Assembly (NCBI RefSeq): GCF_019130065.1
Contig: NZ_JAHSPG010000016.1
Span: 1-64,000, forward strand
From: Pinibacter aurantiacus
GTDB taxonomy: Bacteria > Bacteroidota > Bacteroidia > Chitinophagales > Chitinophagaceae
Length of the DNA stretch: 64,000 nt
Reading direction: 5' to 3'
The notes below the pieces were generated by a model. It saw nothing but the letters and a program-made list of their open reading frames with translations. It had not been told where the DNA came from and did no database searches. The position numbers and the translations under genes were made by a program. Positions within the stretch are counted from its first letter, which is position 1. The number at the start of each line of letters is the position of its first letter. This document shows, piece after piece, positions 8,190-16,269 of this stretch.

Positions 8190-9959
8190 ATGATGACTTG
8201 CAGAAAAACAACACAGTCTTTAATGCCGGCAGTTACAAAAGATGTGAAACAACTAAATGCCGGCAAGTATGACATTTATCCATTTGCCAGCCTTGGCGAG
8301 GGCAAAATCAACAATGGCTATAGAAGTCTTGCTCAATGGATAAAGAACCAAAGCGCTGTCGCAATCGACGGATACATTGGAAATGACTGGAATGGAGTTC
8401 GCAGCGAACTCGATGAAATATTATCTAAGGAGGGCCTGGCAATTAACTGGATCAGGACTACTGATTTGCTAAAAACAGAAAGCGAAATAGAGCAGCTTGT
8501 AAAACCATTCATTGGAGAAAAAGGAGAAGTGTGGGGAAGAAGAGCGAGTATATCACTGGAGGATTTTTTTGACAGCGAAAAATTGTCAAAGAATCACTTG
8601 AAGCAAAATGCCATCAACATTTCAATAGGAGTAGGAGCATCACTGGTTAACAAGGATGTGCCTGTTATTTACATTGATTTGCCGAAAAATGAATTGCAAT
8701 ATCGCATGCGTGCAGAGAAGGCAAATAATTTAGGTAAACAACATCGTGATGATAACCAGGAAACCTACAAGCGATTTTATTTTGTGGATTGGGTGGTATT
8801 GAATGAATATAAAAGTAAAATTCTTCCATCAATTGACATTATTGTTGATGGGCAATGGACCGAAAATATTTCATGGGCATTCTTTAGAAACATTCGGGAA
8901 GGCTTGCATTACCTTTCACAAAATGCTTTTCGCGTAAGGCCATGGTTTGAAGCCGGTGCATGGGGTGGGCAATGGATGAAAGAAAATATAAACGGCCTCA
9001 ATAAAGACGAAATCAACTACGCATGGTCATTTGAAATGATAGTACCCGAGAATGGCCTGGTGTTTGAAAGCAGCGGCAACTTACTCGAAATTGCATTTGA
9101 CTGGTTAATGATGCTGCAGGCCAAAGAAGTTCTTGGCGCCGATGAAAGCCGTTTTGGCATTGAATTTCCCATTCGCTTTGATTTCCTTGACACCTTCGAG
9201 GGCGGTAATCTTTCCATACAATGTCATCCGCGATTGAAATACATACAGGACAATTTCGGTGAAACGATCACGCAGGATGAAACCTATTACATACTTGATT
9301 GCAAAAGCGATGCGAAAGTATATCTCGGCTTTCAGGAAACGATTGATCCCGCAACTTTTAGAAAAGCATTGGAGGAAAGTGTAGAAAAAAATGAAGCGAT
9401 TGACATTGAAAAATACGTGCAAAAACATGATGCACACAAACATGATCTTTTCCTGATTCCAAATGGCACCATACATAGTTCAGGAAAAAATAACCTCGTA
9501 CTGGAGATCAGTGCAACGCCGTATATTTTCACTTTTAAAATGTACGATTGGGTGCGGCTGGATCTGAATGGCAAGCCCCGTCCGATCAACATCGAACATG
9601 CATTCAAGAATCTTGACTTTTCCCGCAAAGGAAAAAAGGTACAGGAAGAATTGATTTCAAAAGAAGCGGTAATTGAAAAAGGAGATGACTGGCAAATCGT
9701 ACATCAGCCTACACACTCAGAACATTTTTACGATGTACACAGATTAGAATTTTCCGGTAGCATGGAAGTGGAAACAAATGATAAATGTCACATATTGATG
9801 CTGGTAGAAGGAAGCTCAATAATTGTAGAGACAAAGAATGGTTTTAAAACCCGTTACAACTACGCCGAAACATTTGCTGTACCTGCGGCGGCGGGTTCTT
9901 ATAAAATAACGAATGAAAGCGGTGATAAAGCAAAAGTTGTAAAGGCTTTTGTAAAGTAG
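8190..9959 (+). CDS. Class I mannose-6-phosphate isomerase fused to kinase-like domain
   Basis: 589 residues, about 1.5 times the size of a standard class I mannose-6-phosphate isomerase. The C-terminal ~350 residues form the cupin isomerase: SIQCHPRL carries the Q-x-H metal ligands, QDETYY a likely glutamate, and PNGTIHSSGKNNLVLEISA the active-site histidine region. The first ~220 residues resemble a nucleoside-kinase P-loop fold: AIDGYIGNDWNGVRSEL sits where a Walker A loop would be but lacks the GKS/T residues, and VIYIDLPKNELQYRMRAEKA resembles a kinase lid region. That domain is thus probably non-catalytic or regulatory. The gene is the last of the hexose operon and ends at a strong terminator (10016-10043). 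It should convert mannose 6-phosphate to fructose 6-phosphate. Confidence 0.82.
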   Translation: MMTCRKTTQSLMPAVTKDVKQLNAGKYDIYPFASLGEGKINNGYRSLAQWIKNQSAVAIDGYIGNDWNGVRSELDEILSKEGLAINWIRTTDLLKTESEIEQLVKPFIGEKGEVWGRRASISLEDFFDSEKLSKNHLKQNAINISIGVGASLVNKDVPVIYIDLPKNELQYRMRAEKANNLGKQHRDDNQETYKRFYFVDWVVLNEYKSKILPSIDIIVDGQWTENISWAFFRNIREGLHYLSQNAFRVRPWFEAGAWGGQWMKENINGLNKDEINYAWSFEMIVPENGLVFESSGNLLEIAFDWLMMLQAKEVLGADESRFGIEFPIRFDFLDTFEGGNLSIQCHPRLKYIQDNFGETITQDETYYILDCKSDAKVYLGFQETIDPATFRKALEESVEKNEAIDIEKYVQKHDAHKHDLFLIPNGTIHSSGKNNLVLEISATPYIFTFKMYDWVRLDLNGKPRPINIEHAFKNLDFSRKGKKVQEELISKEAVIEKGDDWQIVHQPTHSEHFYDVHRLEFSGSMEVETNDKCHILMLVEGSSIIVETKNGFKTRYNYAETFAVPAAAGSYKITNESGDKAKVVKAFVK

Positions 9960-10015
9960 ATGTTAGGAAGAAAAGAGATAAATTTTGCATTTTTCAAATA
10001 CTTCCGTCCAAATTT

Positions 10016-10043
10016 AAAGCCCGTACAATTGCGGGCTTTTTTT
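10016..10043 (+). terminator. Rho-independent terminator of the hexose operon
   Basis: Perfect 8-bp stem AAAGCCCG / CGGGCTTT with an 8-base loop, followed by a run of T, 57 bases after the isomerase stop codon. Confidence 0.85.
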
Positions 10044-10080
10044 CAGATGAATCGTTCTGGATTTTTGGTTTCAATTGTTT

Positions 10081-10560
10081 TTATTTTGAATGAACAATAA
10101 TTTCAAAGTAGTTTTTGTTACGACCTGATGAGTGCTCCCTTGTCATGAAAACAGTTTGTTTATTTTCAAAAACGACATAACTTTTATCCTCAATAACTTC
10201 TATGCCTTTAAGCCTGTATTTACTTTTCTTCAAATTTGAGATGAATTCTTTATAGTTGAATGGATTATAAAGAAAGAAAACCGTCTTTGCCTGTTTATTG
10301 CTGTCGATAGATTTAATTACACATGAACTTACTTCTTCGCCAGAATAAGTGAAAGGCTGGAAATACCATCTTGACTCCGTTTGGCCCGTTGAGTATTGTT
10401 TAAATCCCTTTTCCAAAAGGTTTCGGGTTATCGCTGCGAAGTCTGGGTTGTTGTGTATCTGCTTAAGCTCTTTTGGGGTTAAATTCTGTCCTGTCGCAAG
10501 AGCTTCAAAAACAAAAACGAAAGAAATAAATAAAATTAGTCGGGAGAGATGTTTGCTCAT
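10081..10560 (-). CDS. Exported protein, function unknown
   Basis: 159 residues with a signal peptide (LILFISFVFVFEALATG, cut near TGQ|N at about 25). The mature part contains TPKELKQIHNNPDFAAITRNLL, a helix-rich start, then alternating strands (SRWYFQPFTY, KTVFFLYNPFNY, YRLKGIEVIEDKSYVVF), compatible with a small periplasmic alpha/beta domain. I recognise no family. It converges on the hexose operon and is followed on its 5' side by the HD-domain gene on the same strand, 81 bases apart; co-transcription is possible but the two share no obvious function. Confidence 0.6.
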   Translation of the reverse strand: MSKHLSRLILFISFVFVFEALATGQNLTPKELKQIHNNPDFAAITRNLLEKGFKQYSTGQTESRWYFQPFTYSGEEVSSCVIKSIDSNKQAKTVFFLYNPFNYKEFISNLKKSKYRLKGIEVIEDKSYVVFENKQTVFMTREHSSGRNKNYFEIIVHSK

Positions 10561-10641
10561 AGAAATAGTTTCATATGAGATGCTTCAGTTGTGAAATTTC
10601 ATACGGAGTAACAAAATTTTTCTTCTCTCGCCGTTAACTAT

Positions 10642-11238
10642 TCAATCATTCTTTTTCAGAATTCCTTTCTCGACACTTTCATTGATCAGGTTCTCTGCAT
10701 ACTCCCAAATGGAAGTTGACCCTTCTTTAATGGCTTTTTTCTTCTCATATACTTTTTCATACGGCACATTGAATTCTGCCCACGTGCCACCGTTGTTGGA
10801 AGTATTTTGAAGCAATGGTTCCAGTCTGTCCATTGACTTTGCAAATTTTGCGTCATCTGTAACACCATCTTCAAACTCCTGCCAGATTGCAATAAAGTCG
10901 TCAGCTTGTTCTTTTGGCAACAATCCAAAAATGCGCCTTGCTGCAATCAGTTCCTGCTCGGTGTTGGTGTGGCTTTTTGTTGTTTCATATAAAAATGTAT
11001 CGCCAGCATCAATTTCAACAATATCGTGGATCAATACCATTTTCAAAACTTTCAGAATGTTTATCGGCTTGTTGGAATGTTCTGCCAGTATAATCGTCAT
11101 CATTGCTAAATGCCAACTGTGTTCCGCGTCATTTTCATTACGGTCGCTGTTAAACAATTTAGTTTTACGCAGAATGTATTTTAGTTTATCAATTTCCTTT
11201 ATGAAGCTTATTTGTTTTAGTAAATTATCAGTCTGCAT
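10642..11238 (-). CDS. HD-domain 5'-deoxynucleotidase-like protein (YfbR/HDDC2 type)
   Basis: 198-residue cytoplasmic metal-dependent phosphohydrolase. The HD signature is complete: histidine in NDAEHSWHLAMM, the HD pair in MVLIHDIVEIDAGDTF, and a later aspartate in KSMDRLEPLL. The spacing and the EIDAGDTF block are those of the YfbR/HDDC2 group, which dephosphorylates deoxynucleoside monophosphates; substrate assignment rests on that similarity. Length fits the family (about 190-200 aa). It stands on the minus strand with its own upstream region of 414 bases shared with the divergent surface-protein gene. Confidence 0.85.
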   Translation of the reverse strand: MQTDNLLKQISFIKEIDKLKYILRKTKLFNSDRNENDAEHSWHLAMMTIILAEHSNKPINILKVLKMVLIHDIVEIDAGDTFLYETTKSHTNTEQELIAARRIFGLLPKEQADDFIAIWQEFEDGVTDDAKFAKSMDRLEPLLQNTSNNGGTWAEFNVPYEKVYEKKKAIKEGSTSIWEYAENLINESVEKGILKKND

Positions 11239-11652
11239 GGTTAATTAAATTTTTTACATGATCGAGATGAGATCATAATTGTTTAAGAGTGAATAAAATT
11301 ACAAAGTTTTTTCGCCTTTCACAGGGCAGATAGACTTTGTAAAACTCGTAACACACAACTATCTGCAACGTATCATACTATAGTTAAATAAGATTTTCTT
11401 AATTGTCCTTTTTCGTAATAATCAAGCCTTTATTCGAATGTCAAATATGAAGATATACACATGTTATGTAATATTTGCGCATTCGGCTATACCTTCGTAT
11501 TCGATTACATACCTGATAATATAGATCTCAAGAAATCTTCTTAATAATTCCTGTCTACTGGAAATATTTACAATTAGAATTAACAATTCTTATTGGTTTA
11601 TCAACAGCAGTCAATCATGCTTGTTCATGATTGCTATTAAATCCATTATACA
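11239..11652. promoter_or_regulatory. Divergent intergenic region
   Basis: 414 AT-rich bases between two divergent genes, so it must hold promoters for both. The best plus-strand match to the Bacteroidota -7 element (TAnnTTTG) is TACCTTCG at 11490-11497, one mismatch, without a good partner at -33. A small inverted repeat (ATGATC / GATCAT) lies near 11259-11276. No gene is seen. Confidence 0.3.
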
Positions 11653-14217
11653 ATGAAAACGTATGTAATTCTTCTTACCCTGTTGCTGCACGTTCTTGCA
11701 GTAAACGCAACCCAACTCTACTGGGTTGGAACTTCTTCAAGTGATTGGAACGATAAAAACAACTGGTCATCAGTTTCCGGTGGCGCAGGTGGGACTGGCG
11801 TTCCTGGCGTTTCAGATAACGCGTATTTTGATAGAGCCAGCACCTCTTACAATTGTGTGTTGAACAATGCGGCGGTTATTAATTCGATTTCGATTTCCGG
11901 CGGTGCAGTTTCGCTTGGCTCTTCAGGCGATTTAACGGTTCAGGGGACTTTTACCATTGCGTCGGGGAGTTTCAATGCAGGAACAGGTAAGCTCAGTATA
12001 ATTTCTGATCAGTCAAGCACAATAAGCGGAGGTATTTTTAATGCCAACCAGGGTTCAATATTTTTGAATGCAAACTTAAGTGTGACAAGCCTTTCCACGT
12101 TTCAGCCGGGTACCAGCACTGTTACTATGAACAGCGGTTCTTACACAATTACAATCAATGATAATGCCGGTGGCTCTTTTAGATTTTATAACCTCGTTAT
12201 CAATAAGCAACAAGACTATGAGACAGCAAGTTTTAACGCGAATGTTGCAACAGACTCTTTCCAGGTAGACAACCTCTTAACGCTTACGAACGGAAAGCTC
12301 GTTGGCGATGGCTTCATGAAAATAGAAAAGGATTTAAATGAAGCGTCAACTTTTGATGGAACTTCGGTTTCCATTGGCTGTACAGGCGCTAACGCAAGTA
12401 ACCTTACACTTAATGGCCCTTTGGCGGCTGGCGGCCATAATTCATTTGTGGGTATTGTGAAGAGTACCAGTGCATCGGTGGTGAATGTTTATAGAGGACA
12501 CGAAGCGGGCATTGATGATACCATAAGGATAGGCAATGGGGGCAACTTTACTGTTCGTCGTGGCATTATACAATTTCCCGACAATTCACCAATTATCAGT
12601 TTTTTTGACAAGCTGGTTATAGAGCCGGGTGGAACATTTAAGTCCACATCAAATTATTTTTATAACAAGGGGGGACACGTAAACTACGGCGGTCAGTTTT
12701 TACACAATAACGGCACATATGTGTTTGTAAATGCCAATGCCAATTACACCGAGTTTACGAACCATGTTGAGAATTTTTACAACCTTAATTTGGCTAACAG
12801 TAGCATAAAGCCCCAGTCGAAAGATACGCTCGTTATTAATGGCAACTTGACACTGGTTACAGGCGTTATTGCTCCTGCCGCCACAGATGCAACTGTTGTT
12901 TTAAAAGGCGATCTTAATGCGACTGCAGCGGTGCCTGCGCAATATTTGCAAAGCATAAATATTCTGATTAATGGCACAGCTGATCAGCACTTCTTCAATG
13001 CACATCCGAGTAATATTGACTTTTTCAATTGCCCCATAACGATCGATAAGCCATCTGGACAGATCATACTGGACGCGCCTTTTATCGTATCTGGCTGGGG
13101 ATCTCAGGCCCTTAACTTTAAAAACGGAATTATTAAGTCTGCAACTGATGCTAACTATCTTCAAATGGACAACGGCAAGATTACAGGTGCAAATAATAAG
13201 AGTTATTTAGACGGCCCGTTTAGATATCAAAGCGGTTGGGATCCTGTAGAATATCCGGTAGGTAACGGTGGATATTATGCGCCCGTACGCATTACGGAAC
13301 AATGGAACAATGCAGCTCCAGATGCATATTTCACTGTAAGATATTTCAGGAAAAGCCCGGCACCGCTGTATGATATTTCAAAGACAGATGATCCGCTTAA
13401 CCTGAAAAGTGTAAGCAACTGCGAGTATTGGACAATAGACAGGGAAGTGGGAAAAACTACTTCTGCTTATATCTGGCTTTCTTACGACAGTAAGAGGAGC
13501 TGTGGTATTACGGATCCAAGCAGGCTTCGCGTGGCAAGATGGGATGGTAGTCTATGGACAAATGGAGGTGGTTCTACGTCTGGGCAGTATGTTATGTCTG
13601 GAACTTATTACAGTGGCTTTGGTCCCTACACGCTTGCAAGTGCTGACTTGGCATTGCAGGGAGGCGGCGCACTGCCGGTTACCTTCCTTAGCTTTAAAGT
13701 AACTGATGATAATGGCAAGGCATACGTGCAGTGGAGTACTACCAATGAAATACAAAATGATCACTTTGAAGTTGAAAGTTGCAGTAATGGTCGCGAGTTT
13801 CAAACAATAGCTAAGATTTATCCGAAAGAGGGCAATGCGGCAGCGATGAAAAATTACAGTTTTGTTGATCAAAAGGTGAGCAATGCAACAACATATTATC
13901 GCATTAAGCAGGTTGACATAGACGGGAAGTTCGTTTATTCATCTGTTGCAACATATAGGGGGAATGATGATAGATCTGACTGGAACGTTTCTTACAACAA
14001 AAGTTCAAAAATGTGCACAGTGTTTTTTGATCTTCCTTCGGGCCAGTGCGCTGACGCAAGTATTTACAGCATTAACGGACAGTTGATCCTCAAACGTTCA
14101 TTTGTTACGGATGGTGCCGACCGCAGGCAGTATGTGATAAACGTTGCGCCGGGTGTTTATTTTGTAAAAATTGCTACTCAAAATAATGTTTGGGTGAAGC
14201 AGTTTATGGTTCAGTAA
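11653..14217 (+). CDS. Large secreted protein with probable type IX sorting tail
   Basis: 854 residues. A signal peptide (MKTYVILLTLLLHVLAVNA, about 1-19) is followed by YWVGTSSSDWNDKNNWSS, a block common at the start of Bacteroidota surface proteins. The next ~600 residues are Gly/Ser/Asn-rich with repeated short strands (VINSISISGGAVSLG, GKLSIISDQSSTI), as in beta-helix or adhesin-like stalks. About 672-770 is a fibronectin-like module (LPVTFLSFKVTDDNGKAYVQ, then WSTTNEIQNDHFEVE), and the last ~80 residues (SIYSINGQLILKRSF, then GVYFVKIATQNNVWVKQFMV) look like a type A C-terminal sorting domain for type IX secretion. A surface or extracellular location is likely; adhesive function is a guess. 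A terminator follows at 14239-14271. Confidence 0.8.
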   Translation: MKTYVILLTLLLHVLAVNATQLYWVGTSSSDWNDKNNWSSVSGGAGGTGVPGVSDNAYFDRASTSYNCVLNNAAVINSISISGGAVSLGSSGDLTVQGTFTIASGSFNAGTGKLSIISDQSSTISGGIFNANQGSIFLNANLSVTSLSTFQPGTSTVTMNSGSYTITINDNAGGSFRFYNLVINKQQDYETASFNANVATDSFQVDNLLTLTNGKLVGDGFMKIEKDLNEASTFDGTSVSIGCTGANASNLTLNGPLAAGGHNSFVGIVKSTSASVVNVYRGHEAGIDDTIRIGNGGNFTVRRGIIQFPDNSPIISFFDKLVIEPGGTFKSTSNYFYNKGGHVNYGGQFLHNNGTYVFVNANANYTEFTNHVENFYNLNLANSSIKPQSKDTLVINGNLTLVTGVIAPAATDATVVLKGDLNATAAVPAQYLQSINILINGTADQHFFNAHPSNIDFFNCPITIDKPSGQIILDAPFIVSGWGSQALNFKNGIIKSATDANYLQMDNGKITGANNKSYLDGPFRYQSGWDPVEYPVGNGGYYAPVRITEQWNNAAPDAYFTVRYFRKSPAPLYDISKTDDPLNLKSVSNCEYWTIDREVGKTTSAYIWLSYDSKRSCGITDPSRLRVARWDGSLWTNGGGSTSGQYVMSGTYYSGFGPYTLASADLALQGGGALPVTFLSFKVTDDNGKAYVQWSTTNEIQNDHFEVESCSNGREFQTIAKIYPKEGNAAAMKNYSFVDQKVSNATTYYRIKQVDIDGKFVYSSVATYRGNDDRSDWNVSYNKSSKMCTVFFDLPSGQCADASIYSINGQLILKRSFVTDGADRRQYVINVAPGVYFVKIATQNNVWVKQFMVQ

Positions 14218-14238
14218 TTACTGAGAACTCATAAATAT

Positions 14239-14271
14239 AAAAGGACAGACTTGTTGTAGTTTGTCCTTTTT
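14239..14271 (+). terminator. Rho-independent terminator of the surface-protein gene
   Basis: Stem AAAAGGACA / TGTCCTTTT with a 14-base loop and a short T-run, 22 bases after the stop codon. Confidence 0.75.
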
Positions 14272-14319
14272 GCGTTTAATGAGATGTTGCCGGGCAAATA
14301 AACATTGCTGCAATATGGC

Positions 14320-14352
14320 GCAAAAAAGAAGCGAGTCACGTAGTAACTCGCT
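14320..14352 (-). terminator. Minus-strand terminator-like hairpin
   Basis: AGCGAGT (14330-14336) pairs with ACTCGCT (14346-14352); read on the minus strand the stem is followed by TTCTTTTTTG. No annotated minus-strand gene ends here, but a broken small ORF lies just upstream of it on that strand. Confidence 0.5.
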
Positions 14353-14372
14353 CTTTGTATACGGCTTGTTCT

Positions 14373-14474
14373 TCATAGAAAGTGGATTCCTTTCTTCGCT
14401 GTTGAAACAACGTACATGCCGTGGTCTTTCATAGCGCTATTGAACGCTGGTTTTTCTTTTGCTTAGTTATTCAT
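14373..14474 (-). pseudogene. Possible decayed small ORF
   Basis: On the minus strand an ATG at 14474 gives MNN, then a TAA stop (14465-14463), then 29 open codons in the same frame (AKEKPAFNSAMKDHGMYVVS and on to KGIHFL) to a TGA at 14373. A single base change would restore a protein of about 33 residues. The frame is followed 21 bases later by a minus-strand terminator hairpin, which makes a former gene more believable. No homolog is known to me; the length is short enough for chance. Confidence 0.3.
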
Positions 14475-14503
14475 TAGTTCTGAAAACATCGCATTTGAAA
14501 TAA

Positions 14504-14777
14504 TTGGATGAAGCAAAGGTATTGCCGGTAAACCACTGGAGCTTACAAAAAACGGCAATTGCTTTACATGATCCGGCAGTATTGAAAAAAGGTTGGGCCG
14601 AGGAAGATGGGGCTTGTAAAGTGTTGTAGCAGAGATGTTTTGAAGGGAAGTGATGAAAGAGCGGACAAGTATTTGTTAACGTTATTTTCGCCGATTTTTG
14701 AAAGCCTATTGCCAGAATCAGAAAGAGAAAAAATGATTGGCGTCGTAATATTGCATTATCAATTACGACAGCAATAA
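14504..14777 (+). pseudogene. Possible decayed gene fragment in two frames
   Basis: Two protein-like stretches lie in adjoining plus-strand frames. From 14504: LDEAKVLPVNHWSLQKTAIA, continuing to GWAEEDGACKVL and a TAG at 14627. From ATG 14607 in another frame: 56 residues with DERADKYLLTLFSPIFESLL and EREKMIGVVILHYQLRQQ, stop at 14775-14777. They overlap near 14610, as if one frameshift split a gene of about 90 codons. A strong terminator follows at 14828-14858. I do not recognise the family; the second half might also be an intact 56-residue protein. Confidence 0.35.
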
Positions 14778-14827
14778 ACGTTTTATCAGTATAGGGTTAT
14801 TATCATAGTTTTCTTAGTAAGGTATGT

Positions 14828-14858
14828 ATCCGGTTATGTCTATAACCGGATTTTTTTT
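14828..14858 (+). terminator. Strong rho-independent terminator
   Basis: Perfect 10-bp stem ATCCGGTTAT / ATAACCGGAT with a 4-base loop and eight T. It lies 50 bases after the decayed plus-strand ORF and before the AraC gene, so it presumably ended a transcript of the region 14.3-14.8 kb. Confidence 0.85.
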
Positions 14859-14940
14859 GTTCCTGCCTGGCAGGAAACGTGTGCGCTTTTAAACAGAACT
14901 TTTTGCTTTATTGCTTGTTAATCAAGCCAACACTTTTTCT

Positions 14941-15927
14941 ATGAGAGAATTTCGCGTCAATCTGAGTGTTGATAAATCTAACTTCGTAAAATTGTATGAA
15001 CAGCTTTCAAAGTCATACCAAACCGGTGTAGCAATGGTTGGTGATTCGATTTCTCTCGACAATGAAAAGGCAAAAGGCAAAATTGAGTTTTTCTCCATTA
15101 CGCCACACATTTCTTTACTCAGGCTTAATGTTTTGTTTGGGGAGGAAGTGATCATCAGAAGAATTGCGGTAAGAAAGCCTGTTTTTTATTCCTGCCTTTT
15201 CTCACTGAAGGAAAGCATCGACCTGCACGCATTCAACAACGTGGATGAGGAAATGAATCGTATAGGTCTTGCGGCAAAGCATTCCGCCATTTTTTTCTCC
15301 GCAGATGTACAAACGCTGTTTAAGGTAATTCCCAATGAAACCTCTAAAGCGATTATCCTTATTTTTTCGAAGAACGCACTAGCTGGTTTGTGGGACAAAA
15401 CTGACGGTGAAACCTTTAATGTATTTAACGGTGATACGGTAAAAGGATATGCAGCCATGACTTCCCTAATGATAGACGAGGTAAACAAGGTCTTTGATTA
15501 TACCTGGGCGGAAGATGCGCAGAAACTTTTCTTCCTGGCATCAGTGTACAATCTGCTGGCATCTTTGATACAAGAAATACATGTTGAAAGCAATAAGCTG
15601 CAGGAAGAAACGGGCATATTGGAAGCCTCGAGGATGATTCAAATAAGGAACGTGCTGGTGAGTGACCTTTCGGGCAATTGTCCCAGCATTGAAGAAATGG
15701 CCCACAAAGTACACATGAGCCTTACGAAGTTTAAAGTATTATTCAAACGCATGTTCAAATTATCTTACTATCAATATTATCAGCATTATCGTTTGCTTGC
15801 GGCAAAACATAACCTGGTCATAGGAAAATCTCCAACGGAAACAGCATACGAATTTGGTTTTTCAAATCCGGCGCATTTCAGTTACACTTTTAAAAAGAAA
15901 TTCAACGTTTCTCCAACGGAAATTTGA
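14941..15927 (+). CDS. AraC-family transcriptional regulator
   Basis: 328 residues from the ATG at 14941 (the frame extends 10 codons upstream to a TTG, judged less likely). The first ~230 residues are an uncharacterised sensor region with no membrane segment (VIIRRIAVRKPVFYSCLFSL, FNVFNGDTVKGYAAM). The last ~90 form the AraC DNA-binding domain: first helix-turn-helix around SIEEMAHKVHMSLTKFKVLF, second around TETAYEFGFSNPAHFSYTF, ending FNVSPTEI. The architecture resembles PchR/YbtA-like regulators without their usual partners nearby. Target genes are unknown; the 16.3 kb outer-membrane gene downstream on the same strand is the nearest candidate. Confidence 0.85.
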   Translation: MREFRVNLSVDKSNFVKLYEQLSKSYQTGVAMVGDSISLDNEKAKGKIEFFSITPHISLLRLNVLFGEEVIIRRIAVRKPVFYSCLFSLKESIDLHAFNNVDEEMNRIGLAAKHSAIFFSADVQTLFKVIPNETSKAIILIFSKNALAGLWDKTDGETFNVFNGDTVKGYAAMTSLMIDEVNKVFDYTWAEDAQKLFFLASVYNLLASLIQEIHVESNKLQEETGILEASRMIQIRNVLVSDLSGNCPSIEEMAHKVHMSLTKFKVLFKRMFKLSYYQYYQHYRLLAAKHNLVIGKSPTETAYEFGFSNPAHFSYTFKKKFNVSPTEI

Positions 15928-16269
15928 TAAGTGTTTTATTGGTGAATAATGAAATTATCACTATCACTTACGACTAAACGAATTTCCTTTCCCCCAATCC
16001 TCCCCAAAAGCAAAAAAAGCATCTCCTGATTTAACCGTTAAATGTCAAAAACACAGGAAAATCACGCTTTTACGAGGTAACTTGTATGTGTCCTGCGAAC
16101 CGTTTTTACAATACAGTTGTTTTGTAAAATACCAGGGGATATTTTTTCGGCTAACCCCCTCATACGCTTATGAAATTAGCCTCGCCTGCCGATGGCGTGT
16201 GGGGCGAATTCCCCGTCCGACCGGTCATCCGGGCGGGCATCTGGACAAAATAAAATAAAAAATAGACAG
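15928..16269. promoter_or_regulatory. Intergenic leader before outer-membrane gene
   Basis: 342 bases without a gene. It holds a GC-rich inverted stretch near 16215-16238 (CCGTCCGACC, then CCGGGCGGGC) and, at 16238-16275, a leader almost identical to the one before the first SusD gene at 39196-39233. No clear TAnnTTTG element is seen. Confidence 0.35.
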
